From the NCBI RefSeq assembly GCF_000934745.1, contig NZ_JYNO01000015.1, positions 44,231 through 108,230 of the forward strand: 64,000 bases of DNA. The letters are read 5' to 3'. The position numbers and the translations under genes were made by a program. Of the stretch, positions 18,419 to 27,097 are shown piece by piece. Source of the stretch: Desulfonatronum thioautotrophicum. Its GTDB lineage: Bacteria; Desulfobacterota; Desulfovibrionia; Desulfovibrionales; Desulfonatronaceae. Numbering within the stretch: position 1 is the stretch's first letter; each line of letters opens with the position of its first letter. Below the pieces are notes generated by a model. That model ran no database searches, was not told where the DNA came from, and saw only the letters and a program-made list of their open reading frames with translations.

Positions 18419-19273
18419 ATGCGAGTGTGTTTGGCCTGCTATGGAAACCGTATCGCAACATTGCTGGATACGGCCACATCGCTACACCTCTATCATGAAC
18501 AGCCCGACGGGCCGATGCGTGACACTCCGGAACAGATGTTTCCGGGGCAGGGGCATGGGCCGGAAATACACGTTTTGCCGAGTACAGTGCGGGATCTGGG
18601 CATGTTGGGTTTTGCGCGGACCCTGGTGCAGTTGGATGTCTACTGGTTGCTCTGCGGCGGATTGGCCTGTCCGGACAGGGATATTTTGATTTACGTCGGG
18701 CTACGGGTGGAACCCTGGATTGGCGGCAGGGCGGATGAAGTGGCGCAAGCCTGGTTTTCGGGACGCGTTCTGTCCTACAAAATGCCCGGCCTTGGAAGAC
18801 GTAACTACGCAGCAGGGCGAGGATGGCGACGGACCACAAAAGGAGTTCGAAAAATGCAGATGAAACGTATTGCGGTTTCCAGTGAAGGCCCTCTTCTGGG
18901 TGACATGGTGGATCCACGGTTCGGGAGGGCGGCGGGTTTCGTCGTCGTGGAGCAAGTCGGAAACGCCTCAAGCTACATTGACAATGGGGCGTCCCAGGTC
19001 ATGGCCCAAGGCGCGGGGATCCAGGCGGCGCAAAATCTTGCAAACGCCGGGGTGGACGTGGTGATCAGCGGGTTTGTCGGTCCCAAGGCTTTTCAAGCCT
19101 TGTCCGCCGCGGGAATCCAGATCATCCAAAATGTCGAGGGCGTGACCGTGGGTCAGGCCGTGGAACGGTTCAAGCGCGGCGAATTGACCGTGGCTGATGC
19201 ACCCAATTCCCAGGCGCATGGTGGAACAGGTCGAGGAAGTGGGCAAGGACGTGGGCAAGGAGCGCGGCGGTGA
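18419..19273 (+). CDS. Two-domain NifX/NafY-like (dinitrogenase FeMo-cofactor biosynthesis superfamily) fusion protein
   Basis: 284-aa protein with two domains of the ORP/NifX superfamily. Residues 1-125 start MRVCLACYGNRIATLLDTA and carry the VYWLLCGGLACP and GLRVEPWIGGRADEV blocks. Residues 146-284 start MKRIAVSSEGPLLGDMVDPRFGRA and contain DVVISGFVGPKAFQALSAAGI, ending in a Gly/Gln/Arg-rich tail. In D. vulgaris I recall these as separate genes (DVU2107 and a MTH1175-like gene). Here they are one uninterrupted frame joined by a basic linker, yet an AAAGGAG ribosome site stands before the in-frame ATG at 18854, so the second domain may also be made alone. These domains bind Mo/Cu/Fe-S clusters. 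The stop overlaps the next start as GTGA. Confidence 0.82.
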   Translation: MRVCLACYGNRIATLLDTATSLHLYHEQPDGPMRDTPEQMFPGQGHGPEIHVLPSTVRDLGMLGFARTLVQLDVYWLLCGGLACPDRDILIYVGLRVEPWIGGRADEVAQAWFSGRVLSYKMPGLGRRNYAAGRGWRRTTKGVRKMQMKRIAVSSEGPLLGDMVDPRFGRAAGFVVVEQVGNASSYIDNGASQVMAQGAGIQAAQNLANAGVDVVISGFVGPKAFQALSAAGIQIIQNVEGVTVGQAVERFKRGELTVADAPNSQAHGGTGRGSGQGRGQGARR

Positions 19274-20175
19274 TCTTCGCTGTTGCCAGCGGCAAGGGGG
19301 GGACGGGGAAAACCACGGTCACCGCCTCTCTGGCCGCCATTTGGGAGGAGCCGGTGACTCTCGTGGACCTGGACGTGGAAGAGCCCAATCTGCATCTGTT
19401 CCTGAAGCCCGAGGTGATGCGGGAGACAGCGGCCATGCTGGAGGTTCCGGTCCACGATTCGGACAAGTGCAATCTGTGCGGGGAGTGCGCCTCGTTTTGC
19501 CAATACAAGGCCTTGGCAATCATGGGCAAAACCATGCTGTTCTATCCGGAAATGTGTCATGGTTGCGGCGGGTGTTTGAAAATATGCCCCGAGGGCGCTC
19601 TCAGTCCTGGCGGACGGGAGCTGGGGGTGATCATCGAGGGCCAAACGGAGTTTGGACGTTTTGTCATGGGTCGGTTGCGGGTGGGAGAAGCAATGAGTCC
19701 ACCATTGATGCAGCAGGTCAAGCAGCGGGTAAAGGAGCAAACGAGTCATGCTGGGAAGCCTAATGGAGAACTGGGCGGCGTAAGGGGTGATGTGCTGATT
19801 GACGCCCCACCAGGGGTAAGTTGTCCGGCGATGCATGCCGTGATGGACACCGACGTGATCCTGCTGGTCACTGAGCCCACGCCTTTTGGTCTGTATGATT
19901 TTCGTCTGGCCGTGGAAGCCTTTTCCGGACTGAACAAACCCATGGGCGCTGTGATCAACCGGGTCGGCATCGGTGACCAAGGCGTGGACGACTACTGTCG
20001 GGCCGCCGGCATTCCGATCTGGGCCCATATTCCCAACAGCATCTTCGCGGCCAAAGCCTATTCGCGGGGAGAGATCGTCGCCAGAGAGCTGCCGGAACTG
20101 AAAGGGATTTTTCAGGAGTTGAAAGAGCGGATGCGGGCCGCCGTCACCGTGTCCCGGGAGGTGGGCCATGCGTGA
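19270..20175 (+). CDS. MinD/ParA-type P-loop ATPase with inserted 2[4Fe-4S] ferredoxin domain (first)
   Basis: 301-aa cytoplasmic ATPase of the Mrp/MinD family found in ORP operons (DVU2103/2104 type). The deviant Walker A is SGKGGTGKT at residues 7-15. A ferredoxin insert at about 60-115 carries CNLCGECASFC and CHGCGGCLKIC, each followed by a CP-like continuation. DVLIDAPPGVSCP near 178 is the Walker B/switch region. It starts with GTG at 19270, overlapping the previous stop, and its own stop overlaps the next start by eight bases, so the pair is translationally coupled. The likely role is ATP-dependent handling of iron-sulfur or Mo/Cu clusters on ORP proteins. Confidence 0.9.
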   Translation: MIFAVASGKGGTGKTTVTASLAAIWEEPVTLVDLDVEEPNLHLFLKPEVMRETAAMLEVPVHDSDKCNLCGECASFCQYKALAIMGKTMLFYPEMCHGCGGCLKICPEGALSPGGRELGVIIEGQTEFGRFVMGRLRVGEAMSPPLMQQVKQRVKEQTSHAGKPNGELGGVRGDVLIDAPPGVSCPAMHAVMDTDVILLVTEPTPFGLYDFRLAVEAFSGLNKPMGAVINRVGIGDQGVDDYCRAAGIPIWAHIPNSIFAAKAYSRGEIVARELPELKGIFQELKERMRAAVTVSREVGHA

Positions 20176-21052
20176 AGTCGTGGTGATCAGCGGCAAGGGC
20201 GGCACGGGCAAGACCAGTATCACCGCGGCCTTCGCGCATTTGGCTGAAAACGTTATTGTCTGCGACCTGGATGTGGATGCGCCGGACCTGCACATGCTGC
20301 TGGTCCCGATTGTCGAGGAAGAGCATGCGTTTCGCTCCGGGCACGAAGCTGTGATCGATCAAGAGCGGTGCACGAAATGCGGCGTATGCGCGGAACTCTG
20401 CCGCTTTGGGGCTGTGCGCGAAGACCAGGGAAAGTATGTCGTCGACCCGTTGCGGTGCGAGGGCTGCAAGGTCTGCGTTTATTTCTGTCCCGAACAGGCC
20501 GTGGATTTCTTGGAAAAGCACTGCGGGCTGTGGTTCGCATCCAGCATGCGCTTCGGGCCGATGATCCATGCCCGGCTGTTTCCAGGCGAGGAAAATTCCG
20601 GGCGACTGGTGGCTCTGCTGAAAAAGGAGGCCCGTCTGCGAGCCAAAGCCTTGGGGTTGTCCCTGGTTTTGTGCGACGGAACGCCGGGTATAGGGTGTCC
20701 AGTCATCAGCTCGCTCTCCGGTGCCAACCTGGCCGTGGTGGTAACCGAGCCGACACCATCCGGACGGCATGATCTGGAGCGCGTGGTCGACCTGTGCCGG
20801 CATTTCCGCATTCCCGTGGCCGTGATCGTGAACAAATTCGACCTGAACCCTGATAACAGCCGGGCCATTGAAGCGTATTGTCTCGAAAACGGGCATGCCA
20901 CACTGGGCATGCTGCCCTATGACGAAGAGGTGACCAGGGCCATGGTCCAGGCCAAATGCATTACCGAGTACCCGCCCTCCATCTTTGGCAACGAGTTGCG
21001 CGAGATTTGGAAAAAAATCATGGCCCATCCCGTCGGATCTTTGCCTCTCTGA
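20168..21052 (+). CDS. MinD/ParA-type P-loop ATPase with inserted 2[4Fe-4S] ferredoxin domain (second)
   Basis: 294-aa paralogue of the preceding gene with the same order of elements: Walker A SGKGGTGKT at residues 8-16, ferredoxin insert at about 67-105 (CTKCGVCAELC and CEGCKVCVYFCP), switch segment LVLCDGTPGIGCP near 172 and TEPTPSGRHDL. Two different ferredoxin-MinD ATPases next to ORP are the hallmark of the Desulfovibrio ORP complex, reported to connect with cell division. The overlap with the first ATPase supports a heterodimer. Confidence 0.9.
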   Translation: MREVVVISGKGGTGKTSITAAFAHLAENVIVCDLDVDAPDLHMLLVPIVEEEHAFRSGHEAVIDQERCTKCGVCAELCRFGAVREDQGKYVVDPLRCEGCKVCVYFCPEQAVDFLEKHCGLWFASSMRFGPMIHARLFPGEENSGRLVALLKKEARLRAKALGLSLVLCDGTPGIGCPVISSLSGANLAVVVTEPTPSGRHDLERVVDLCRHFRIPVAVIVNKFDLNPDNSRAIEAYCLENGHATLGMLPYDEEVTRAMVQAKCITEYPPSIFGNELREIWKKIMAHPVGSLPL

Positions 21053-21143
21053 CAAGTTGGAAAGAAATCCCATCCGTTCACTCCGAATCGGCATGCATAA
21101 TGAACCAGTTAACCAAAACGATATTTTCAAAGGAGATGTCATT

Positions 21144-21521
21144 ATGGACACGTTGATTATCGCCGTCCCATCCGAAACGCCTGGTGGTCTGGATGCCGCC
21201 TTGGGGATGCACTTTGGCCACTGCGATCTGTACACTATCGTGGAAGCCAATGGTGGAGAGATCGTGGACGTGCGAACACTGCCCAACGTCCCCCATCAGC
21301 AGGGTGGATGCATGGCCCCGGTCAACCACCTGGCCGGCAACGGCGTCAAGGTGCTTATTGCCGGAGGCATGGGGTTGCGTCCGTTGATGGGGTTCCAGCA
21401 AGCCGGTGTGCGTGTTGTACACGGAGCCGGAGCGCCTTCCGTTGGTCATGCGATCCAGGCCTTCCTGATGGACTCCCTGCCGACGTTCAGCACCGAGAAC
21501 ACCTGCGGCGGAGGAGCATAG
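21144..21521 (+). CDS. orp: Orange protein (ORP)-like Mo/Cu cluster-binding protein
   Basis: 125-aa single-domain NifX/ORP superfamily protein. It opens MDTLIIAVPSETPGGLDAALGMHFGHCDLY, has a QQGGCMAPV turn and GVKVLIAGGMGLRPLMGFQQAGV, and ends in CGGGA. The D. gigas orange protein (about 117 aa) of this family binds a mixed Mo-Cu sulfide cluster. ATG at 21144 has AAGGAG upstream; an in-frame ATG 48 bases earlier lacks one. Its place after two ferredoxin-MinD ATPases and a sigma-54 regulator matches ORP operons. Cluster content is inferred. Confidence 0.82.
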   Translation: MDTLIIAVPSETPGGLDAALGMHFGHCDLYTIVEANGGEIVDVRTLPNVPHQQGGCMAPVNHLAGNGVKVLIAGGMGLRPLMGFQQAGVRVVHGAGAPSVGHAIQAFLMDSLPTFSTENTCGGGA

Positions 21522-21585
21522 CACGAGCTGGCCTTTTGCTGCACATCAGCGACATCTCATGAGGAAAAGCCAATGTAGCTAGAGG

Positions 21586-21660
21586 TTTAACCACGGGGGC
21601 GCAGGGGGACGGGGAGGATATCCTGGAAAAGCAAGATTTCTTTCCCCGTGATCCCTGGAG
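21586..21660. repeat. Dispersed CCACGGGG...CCCCGTGATCCC repeat, copy 1
   Basis: TTTAACCACGGGGGCGCAGGGGGACGG at the left and TTTCCCCGTGATCCCTGGAG at the right form an interrupted inverted repeat. A second copy lies at 22919-23010. The element separates the ORP gene from the receiver-like gene. Confidence 0.65.
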
Positions 21661-21721
21661 TTCACACTCTGTCCATTTGCGTCGTTGTGTCACAAGGTGT
21701 CGAAATCAGTGGAGGAGGCGC

Positions 21722-22105
21722 ATGCAGATATTGATGGCCACCAATCGTTCAGAGGATATATTCGCTCGTTTTTGCGAAGCGTTGCGGCAAGAGATGGGTA
21801 ACGTGGAGTTACTGTTCACCAATAACTGGACCAACGTTCTGGCCGCGGTGAAGGTCATGCCGCCGGGATTTGTGATCCTGGACCAGGACCTGCCCGAAGG
21901 CGAGCCATTGGATCTGGTGCGTAAATTGATGTCGGTGAACGCGGCGGTGAATTGCATCGTGATCACCGACCTGGACGAGGAATCCTTTCATGAGGCCGGT
22001 GAAGGGCTGGGAATCTTCGCGCCACTGCCCGTGGAGCCAAGCTTCGCGGACGGAGAAGACCTGGCTCGACGGATACAGCGGTTTTTGGGAGGTCCCCGCG
22101 CGTAA
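21722..22105 (+). CDS. Receiver-like protein of the ORP operon
   Basis: 127-aa protein with a CheY-like fold pattern: GFVILDQDLPEGEPLDLV carries the aspartate in the phospho-acceptor place and NCIVITDLDEESF resembles the conserved Thr strand. The usual C-terminal lysine motif (KP) is replaced by FAPLPVEPSF, so phosphorylation may not occur. GGAGGAGG stands before the ATG. It follows the ORP gene after a dispersed repeat. ORP complexes include a small protein of unknown function in this place (DVU2105 type); equivalence is inferred from position. Confidence 0.65.
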   Translation: MQILMATNRSEDIFARFCEALRQEMGNVELLFTNNWTNVLAAVKVMPPGFVILDQDLPEGEPLDLVRKLMSVNAAVNCIVITDLDEESFHEAGEGLGIFAPLPVEPSFADGEDLARRIQRFLGGPRA

Positions 22106-22220
22106 CTGTCCGTTCATGGTCCAGAACCTGAGGAAGGGCCGGACTGGGGCATTCTTCAGGTCCAGCGAGTCACCATCGCGGGCTTGCGGTCCGACTGAAG
22201 CCGGCAAGAAGCTTAAAAAG

Positions 22221-22248
22221 AACCAGGCCGCCCGATGCGGCCTGGTTT
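22221..22248 (+). terminator. Stem-loop at end of the orp operon
   Basis: AACCAGGCCGC and GCGGCCTGGTT pair perfectly around a five-base loop. Only a short T-run follows, so termination may be weak or bidirectional. Confidence 0.6.
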
Positions 22249-22317
22249 GAGGGAAGAGAGGCGGAACAAGCTGATTGGAGTACTGCTAATCGTTTCTTGT
22301 TCAATATTTGCCGTGAG

Positions 22318-22623
22318 CTACGTCAAGTTCTTGTATCGATGTAGACGCATGTGTCGCTGCCTGGGACGGGTGCCGGGCATGCCATTTGGACCTGTCCATG
22401 CGCCAGAGTCGGTCGGAACGGATGCCGACGCCGGAGCAGCCCCGCCGTCTTCCTGAGCGCGCCTGCCGTTTTGTCCCCGTACTTGCCCCCCTTGTCCCAT
22501 GCCTTGGCCGCCTTGACCGCGGCAACCACCCCGGCCTCGTCCTTGCCCCTGATGGGTATTCCCACTTCCCCAGCCACTGATCGCGCCCTGTTCCATGGGG
22601 CCAGTTCCATCACCTCTTGGCAT
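22318..22623 (-). CDS. DUF5320-type small Gly/Gln-rich protein
   Basis: 101-aa protein that begins MPRGDGTGPMEQGA, the signature opening of DUF5320 proteins (MPRGDGTGPMG...), which are often encoded beside Mrp/NifX-type genes. The middle is rich in Gly, Gln and Arg (GQGRGRGGCRGQGGQG) and looks disordered. A perfect AGGAGG lies before the ATG at 22623. It converges on the orp operon. Function is unknown; the genomic link to ORP/NifX proteins is the main clue. Confidence 0.75.
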   Translation of the reverse strand: MPRGDGTGPMEQGAISGWGSGNTHQGQGRGRGGCRGQGGQGMGQGGQVRGQNGRRAQEDGGAAPASASVPTDSGAWTGPNGMPGTRPRQRHMRLHRYKNLT

Positions 22624-22918
22624 GACAACCTCCTGTGTGCTGTTCTTTGCTTGGAGTCAATTAACCATACTGAGGCCTAATCACAAACCATGCCAAATAA
22701 ATATATTGGTATATTCAATATGATAGCGTGAGAAGGCGATACGCTGAACACAGTCCGGGCTTTTTTTGCGCCCTTGAGGTGCGGTTGGGCCTATTTTGCG
22801 TCATGGTTGTGATTGGCTTGTGAAGAGATCTGTTCGATTGTCAGGATAAATGCTTTCAAAAGTCGAATAGCCAATAGCACTACAGCGACATTTCCATTTT
22901 TTATCGTCTGACCAGGAT
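22624..22918. other. Intergenic region upstream of the DUF5320 gene
   Basis: About 300 bases, AT-rich near 22680-22730. It must hold the DUF5320 promoter but no convincing -35/-10 or -24/-12 pair was found. No gene was seen. Confidence 0.4.
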
Positions 22919-23010
22919 GTTCAACCACGGGGCACACGGGGAGCACGGGCAAAGAACACCAATATTTTTCAAAATATTTTTCCTTTGTTCCCCGTGATCC
23001 CAGTGGTTAA
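22919..23010. repeat. Dispersed CCACGGGG...CCCCGTGATCCC repeat, copy 2
   Basis: GTTCAACCACGGGGCACACGG at the left and GTTCCCCGTGATCCCAGTGG plus TTAA at the right form an interrupted inverted repeat with an AT-rich centre. It matches the copy at 21586-21660. Confidence 0.65.
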
Positions 23011-23162
23011 ATCTTCAGCAAGATCGGCTGATGCCCAAAAATGTCGTTGTAGTAATAGGTAGGTTGGGTGAAGTCTGGGCAAGGCGTGCACCCGGCAGGG
23101 AGCTTGGCTTACTTGACTGATTAGCGAGGAGCACTTCCTGGGTATCGTTAGCTGGGACTTCA

Positions 23163-25091
23163 TCAGGGACAGGTTGTTGGCTGCTTTCGAGGCAGGGTGA
23201 TGGTGAAGGTGCTGCCCTTGCCGGGTTCAGATTCCACTGCGATGGAACCGCCGTGTTTTTCGATGGTCTGGTTGGAGATGAACAGGCCCAGGCCAGTGCC
23301 TTTGCTGCCTTTGGAAGAAAAAAACAGGGTGAAAATTTTGTCTCGGGTTTCCTTGTCCATGCCCTGGCCCTGGTCCTTGACCATAATAACGACGTTATCC
23401 GGGGTTGCCGATGCTGAAAATTCGACGTGGCGTTGCGTGTCTTCAACTCCCTCGCAGGCATCTATTGCATTCTCCAGGAAATTGACCAAGGCCGCTGACA
23501 GGGCCGCGGCGTCGATTTCAAAGGAGCCGAGATTGTCTTCGGTACGAAAGGTTAACTGGACGTCTGCCTTGGCCGCTCGCGGACGGATCAGTTCTGCCGT
23601 ATCGCTCAGGAATTTCATCACGTCCAAATCTTGAATATCCAGATCCCGTGATTTGGCGTAATACAGAATATCCAACACCAGCTTGCGGACCTTGCCAATG
23701 ATGTTTTTCAAGGTATCCAGAGCGTCCGTGACCTGGTCGGGGTGATTGTTCTTCAGTCCTGATTCCAGGCGGTACATGCCCCCGTCCAAGGCTGTGAGCA
23801 AGCCCTTGACTCCGTGGGACATGGAGCCGAGCATGATCCCCAGTGAGGTCAAATGGTCCTGGAGACGGCGAATTTCGGTGATGTCGGTGTACATCTCAAT
23901 GACCTGATGGATTTCGCCCTGGACGTTGCGAATCGGCGAGGAGATCGCCAGCACATTGAGCTGCTCGCCTTCGCGGGTGGTGACCACGGTCTCCATCTGG
24001 TGGGACTCTCCGTCCTGGAGCGTCTGAAGCATTAAGCAGTCCGGGCAGGGAGCTTCCCGACCCTTCTTTTCGTGGTAGCACAACAGCCCTTCGGCTTCGT
24101 TGAACTTTTCCTTGAAGCGCCGGTTGGTTTCCGCCACGGTAAAATCCGGGTTTTGCACGGTAATGTAGCAGGGAACCTCATCGAAAAGACGCTGGTATTT
24201 GCGCTGGGTGGCCAAGAGCTCATCCCGGAGGCGACTGAGTTCCGTCATGTCCACGGCGATGCACAAAACCAGCCCAACCTCGCCGCTTTTGTCCTGAATC
24301 GGTGACGTATGGGCCGTGACCGGAATCGCGGCTTTTTCCTTTCCGGCCAGAGTGATCTTGCGGCGTTGACCGCCACCCGTTCTGAAGGTCTCCTGGATCG
24401 GACAGGTGGATTCGGTGAAAGACTCCGGAGTGTACATCTCGTGGGTATGCATGCCGTTGCAGTCGCCAATGCGCTCCCTGAAGAGGCTGTTGCAGGCGAC
24501 GACCTGCAGATCCTGGTTGTGCAGGGATACGAGGCAGGGGAGCTCGTTGAAGAGTCCGGTTCGGTCTTCTACTTCGTTGGAAATACTTGAAAGAAAGTCA
24601 CTGAATTTTTCCACCATCTGGCCGGCAGCGGTCTGTCGTTCCAGTTCGACAATACGTTGGGTTTTTTCTTCCACAAGCCGTTCGAGATTCTCTGTGTAGT
24701 CTCGAAGCTGGCGCTTCATCACAATTTTTTCTCGAACCCGGTTCAGAGAGATTTCCAATACATCGTCGTTGATCGGCTTGGTGATGAAGTCCGCTGCTTC
24801 ACTCTTCAAAGCCTCAATGGCGAGTTCCAAATCCCCATGACCGGTGATAATCACCACCTCTATGTCGGGATAGTCCATCTTGAGCCGACGCATCAGTTCA
24901 ATGCCATCCATGACGGGCATCTTGATGTCCGTAAGCACGATCGAAGGCTGAAAATCCTCGAGAATCTGCAGAGCGACCCGTCCATTCTCAGCAGTCTTGA
25001 TCTCGTAACCCATGTCTTCCAGGGTCAGACCGAGAAACCGCCTGATCCCCTCTTCGTCATCGACGAGCAGCAGTTTTCTATCCGTGTTCAT
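23163..25091 (-). CDS. Hybrid receiver-PAS-PAS-histidine kinase
   Basis: 642-aa cytoplasmic protein without membrane helices. Residues 1-120 are a CheY-like receiver (LLLVDDEEGIRRF, phospho-Asp in IVLTDIKMPVMDG, KPI), then a coiled coil (LERLVEEKTQRIVELERQ), two PAS domains, the second with CYHEKKGREAPCPDCL, a reduced HisKA-like region (LGSMSHGVKGLLTALDGG, with the candidate histidine in MSHGVKG) and HATPase_c with DQGQGMD and GTGLGLFISNQ. It lies downstream of hmcA-F, uspA and a receiver gene on the same strand. A similar kinase/receiver/UspA set adjoins tmcA in D. vulgaris (DVU0258-0263, from memory), so control of electron-transfer complexes is a fair inference. Confidence 0.87.
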   Translation of the reverse strand: MNTDRKLLLVDDEEGIRRFLGLTLEDMGYEIKTAENGRVALQILEDFQPSIVLTDIKMPVMDGIELMRRLKMDYPDIEVVIITGHGDLELAIEALKSEAADFITKPINDDVLEISLNRVREKIVMKRQLRDYTENLERLVEEKTQRIVELERQTAAGQMVEKFSDFLSSISNEVEDRTGLFNELPCLVSLHNQDLQVVACNSLFRERIGDCNGMHTHEMYTPESFTESTCPIQETFRTGGGQRRKITLAGKEKAAIPVTAHTSPIQDKSGEVGLVLCIAVDMTELSRLRDELLATQRKYQRLFDEVPCYITVQNPDFTVAETNRRFKEKFNEAEGLLCYHEKKGREAPCPDCLMLQTLQDGESHQMETVVTTREGEQLNVLAISSPIRNVQGEIHQVIEMYTDITEIRRLQDHLTSLGIMLGSMSHGVKGLLTALDGGMYRLESGLKNNHPDQVTDALDTLKNIIGKVRKLVLDILYYAKSRDLDIQDLDVMKFLSDTAELIRPRAAKADVQLTFRTEDNLGSFEIDAAALSAALVNFLENAIDACEGVEDTQRHVEFSASATPDNVVIMVKDQGQGMDKETRDKIFTLFFSSKGSKGTGLGLFISNQTIEKHGGSIAVESEPGKGSTFTITLPRKQPTTCP

Positions 25092-25628
25092 GGTGACTCC
25101 AAAAGAAAATAGAAATGCGTTGTCTAAGTTTACAGATTTCTACCAAAATCCGCTTAGCCTCGCAAAATCGCGGAGAAGCGAGGATTATGGCGGAGTAACT
25201 GAATAATGACTCGCGGCAATGTGTTGCCAAACCGGATACGCATATCTCAACAACAACAGCCGAAGAGCAGAGTGCTCCGATAGACTGTTGTTTCGCAAGT
25301 CGGACTCCAGGGAAGGAAAGCAGTCAAATATCGCATTTACTGAACAGACGCCTGGCAGGATACCTTGCGGATTTTATCTTACCGGTGTGGCTGGATAGCC
25401 GCCATGTCATGCAGATCGGCGATTCCGTCGTTCTTTGAACAACCGAGCGAATGTTCAAGAATTAAAGGGGAAGAGCAGAAAAGGCAAACAGTACCAGAGT
25501 GGAAATTGTCGCAAAATGGCTTAGCGGCGGGCAGAGATAGAGGTATATAGAGCGGGCGGGTGCCGCGCCCGCCCCTGACCAGGTATTGGCAGGAGCGGAC
25601 GCGGCAAGGTGAGCAGGTGGAGCTGGGG
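25092..25628. other. Intergenic region between receiver and kinase genes
   Basis: About 540 bases with no credible gene. It contains a GC-rich hairpin at 25554-25574 just after the receiver gene and probably the promoter of the kinase gene, which I could not define. Confidence 0.5.
25554..25574 (-). terminator. GC-rich hairpin downstream of the receiver gene
   Basis: GGGCGGG and CCCGCCC pair around a seven-base loop, 55 bases past the receiver stop. On the minus strand it is followed by GCTCTATATA rather than a clean T-run, so it may be a terminator or transcript-stabilising hairpin of the hmc-usp-receiver unit. Confidence 0.45.
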
Positions 25629-25982
25629 TCAGCCGATGGTCTGTTTGACGATCTTCATCAGCTCGTCGCGGTCGAAAGGCTTGGTCAGGCTGGCGACGGC
25701 TTTTTGGATCGCATACTGGTTGGAAGGCAGGCCGCTGATCACAATGATGGGGATTTTTTTCAGTTCCGGATTCTGGGTCAGTTTGCGATAAAAGCGCGGC
25801 CCCCATTCATTGGGCATTTCCAGGTCAAGGGTGATCAGGTCCGGTTTTTCCTTGGCCACGATGTCGTGCGCCTCGGAGCCGTCATTGGCTTCCACGGTTT
25901 CATAGCCGTTGTCCTTGAACAGCTGGGTCAGGTACGAGGTGATTTCCTTGTCGTCGTCGACGACCATGATTTTCTTCGCCAC
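25629..25982 (-). CDS. Single-domain response regulator (CheY/DivK-like)
   Basis: 117 aa, one receiver domain: acidic pair in MVVDDDKEITSYL, phospho-Asp in LITLDLEMPNEWG, Ser/Thr strand IIVISGL, and the conserved lysine in LTKPFDRDEL. No output domain is present. The start is GTG at 25982 with AGGAGG nine bases upstream; a longer frame to 26120 has no ribosome site. It lies between uspA and the hybrid kinase downstream of hmcF, so it is the probable phosphoryl partner of that kinase. Confidence 0.9.
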   Translation of the reverse strand: MAKKIMVVDDDKEITSYLTQLFKDNGYETVEANDGSEAHDIVAKEKPDLITLDLEMPNEWGPRFYRKLTQNPELKKIPIIVISGLPSNQYAIQKAVASLTKPFDRDELMKIVKQTIG

Positions 25983-26150
25983 AGTACACCTCCTGGTGAG
26001 ATTCGGAATGAACTTCCAATCCTTGAGGTTGCCGAAATCTACAAGAGCCTGGAGTGCATGCCAAAGCTTTCCGTCTTGCATGCGAGGCCCTACAATTCCA
26101 CCGCCCGGGTTCGGAGACACCGGGCGATGGACGAAATGCTCGCAATATTT

Positions 26151-27050
26151 CTAGACCTTGTCCGGTCTGTTCACGCTGACCACCGGGCAGTTGGCGCGGA
26201 GGATCACTTGTTCCAAAGTCGACCCCATGCTGGCCTGTTCCGGGTCCAGCTCCCTGGTGTTGTGAGCCAGGACGATCAAATCGGCCATCCGCTCACGGGC
26301 GATCTTGACGATTTCCACGTATGGATTGCCTTCCCAGACGTCGACTTCAAAGTTCTTGAAATCACCCATCTTGGGACCGTACACGTCCCGAAGCCGTTTG
26401 CGAAGCGAGATGAGTTTGTCTTCAATGTCGCTCTGGGCCAAAACCTTGCTGGTAATGTCCAGGGCGTGGAACAGGGTCATTTCGCAATCGAATTCCTTGG
26501 CCATGGACAAGGCGTACTTGAAGGCGCTTTCTGATTGTTTGGAGAAGTCCGTGGCAAAGACAATGTGGGAGAAGCCGCCCATATACGACGCGGATTCGCG
26601 GTGTACGGTCATAACGGGGCACTTGGCCGCCTTGGCCACCCGTTGCAGGGTGCTTCCGGGGTAGCCTTTGGAATAGACCGCGCTGGAGTCGCCGGAATGC
26701 GCTCCCATGATGATCATGTCCACATCTTCGCCGCGGGCGACTCGGAGGATTTCCCGGTGCGGCAGACCCGTGGCCAAAAGGATGCGGAAATTATTGCAAT
26801 CCTCGAGTTGCTTGGCGTATGTGGTCTTCAGCTCCTCCTCAACCCAGGCCATGTAGTCTTCGTCCACCGACACGGCCTCCTGGGAACGAACATCGCTGAC
26901 TTCCTGATAGGAAAAGCCTTTTTTAGGCACGCCGGCGACGTGAAAGAGCAGCAGTTCCGCATCATACCGCCTGGCCATCTCAAAGGCTACCCGCGCGGCC
27001 CCGAAGCTGGCCGGGGAGCCTGTTGTCGCCAATAGAATCTTTTTCTTCAT
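26151..27050 (-). CDS. Two-domain universal stress protein (UspA family)
   Basis: 299 aa. The first Usp domain (MKKKILLATTGSPASFGAARVAF) and the second (FSHIVFATDFSKQSESAFKYAL) each end in nucleotide-loop-like segments: IIMGAHSGDSSAVYSKGYPGSTLQRVAKAAKCPVM and, in the second, VLAHNTRELDPEQASMGSTLEQVILRANCPVV. The G-2X-G-9X-G pattern is only approximate in both. It lies 48 bases after hmcF, in the same orientation, and so probably belongs to the hmc transcript. Usp proteins next to Hmc/Tmc genes recur in Desulfovibrionales. Confidence 0.88.
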   Translation of the reverse strand: MKKKILLATTGSPASFGAARVAFEMARRYDAELLLFHVAGVPKKGFSYQEVSDVRSQEAVSVDEDYMAWVEEELKTTYAKQLEDCNNFRILLATGLPHREILRVARGEDVDMIIMGAHSGDSSAVYSKGYPGSTLQRVAKAAKCPVMTVHRESASYMGGFSHIVFATDFSKQSESAFKYALSMAKEFDCEMTLFHALDITSKVLAQSDIEDKLISLRKRLRDVYGPKMGDFKNFEVDVWEGNPYVEIVKIARERMADLIVLAHNTRELDPEQASMGSTLEQVILRANCPVVSVNRPDKV

Positions 27051-27097
27051 GAGTTACCTCGTATGTGCTGACTGTTGGTGCGACAATGCGGAGTCTA

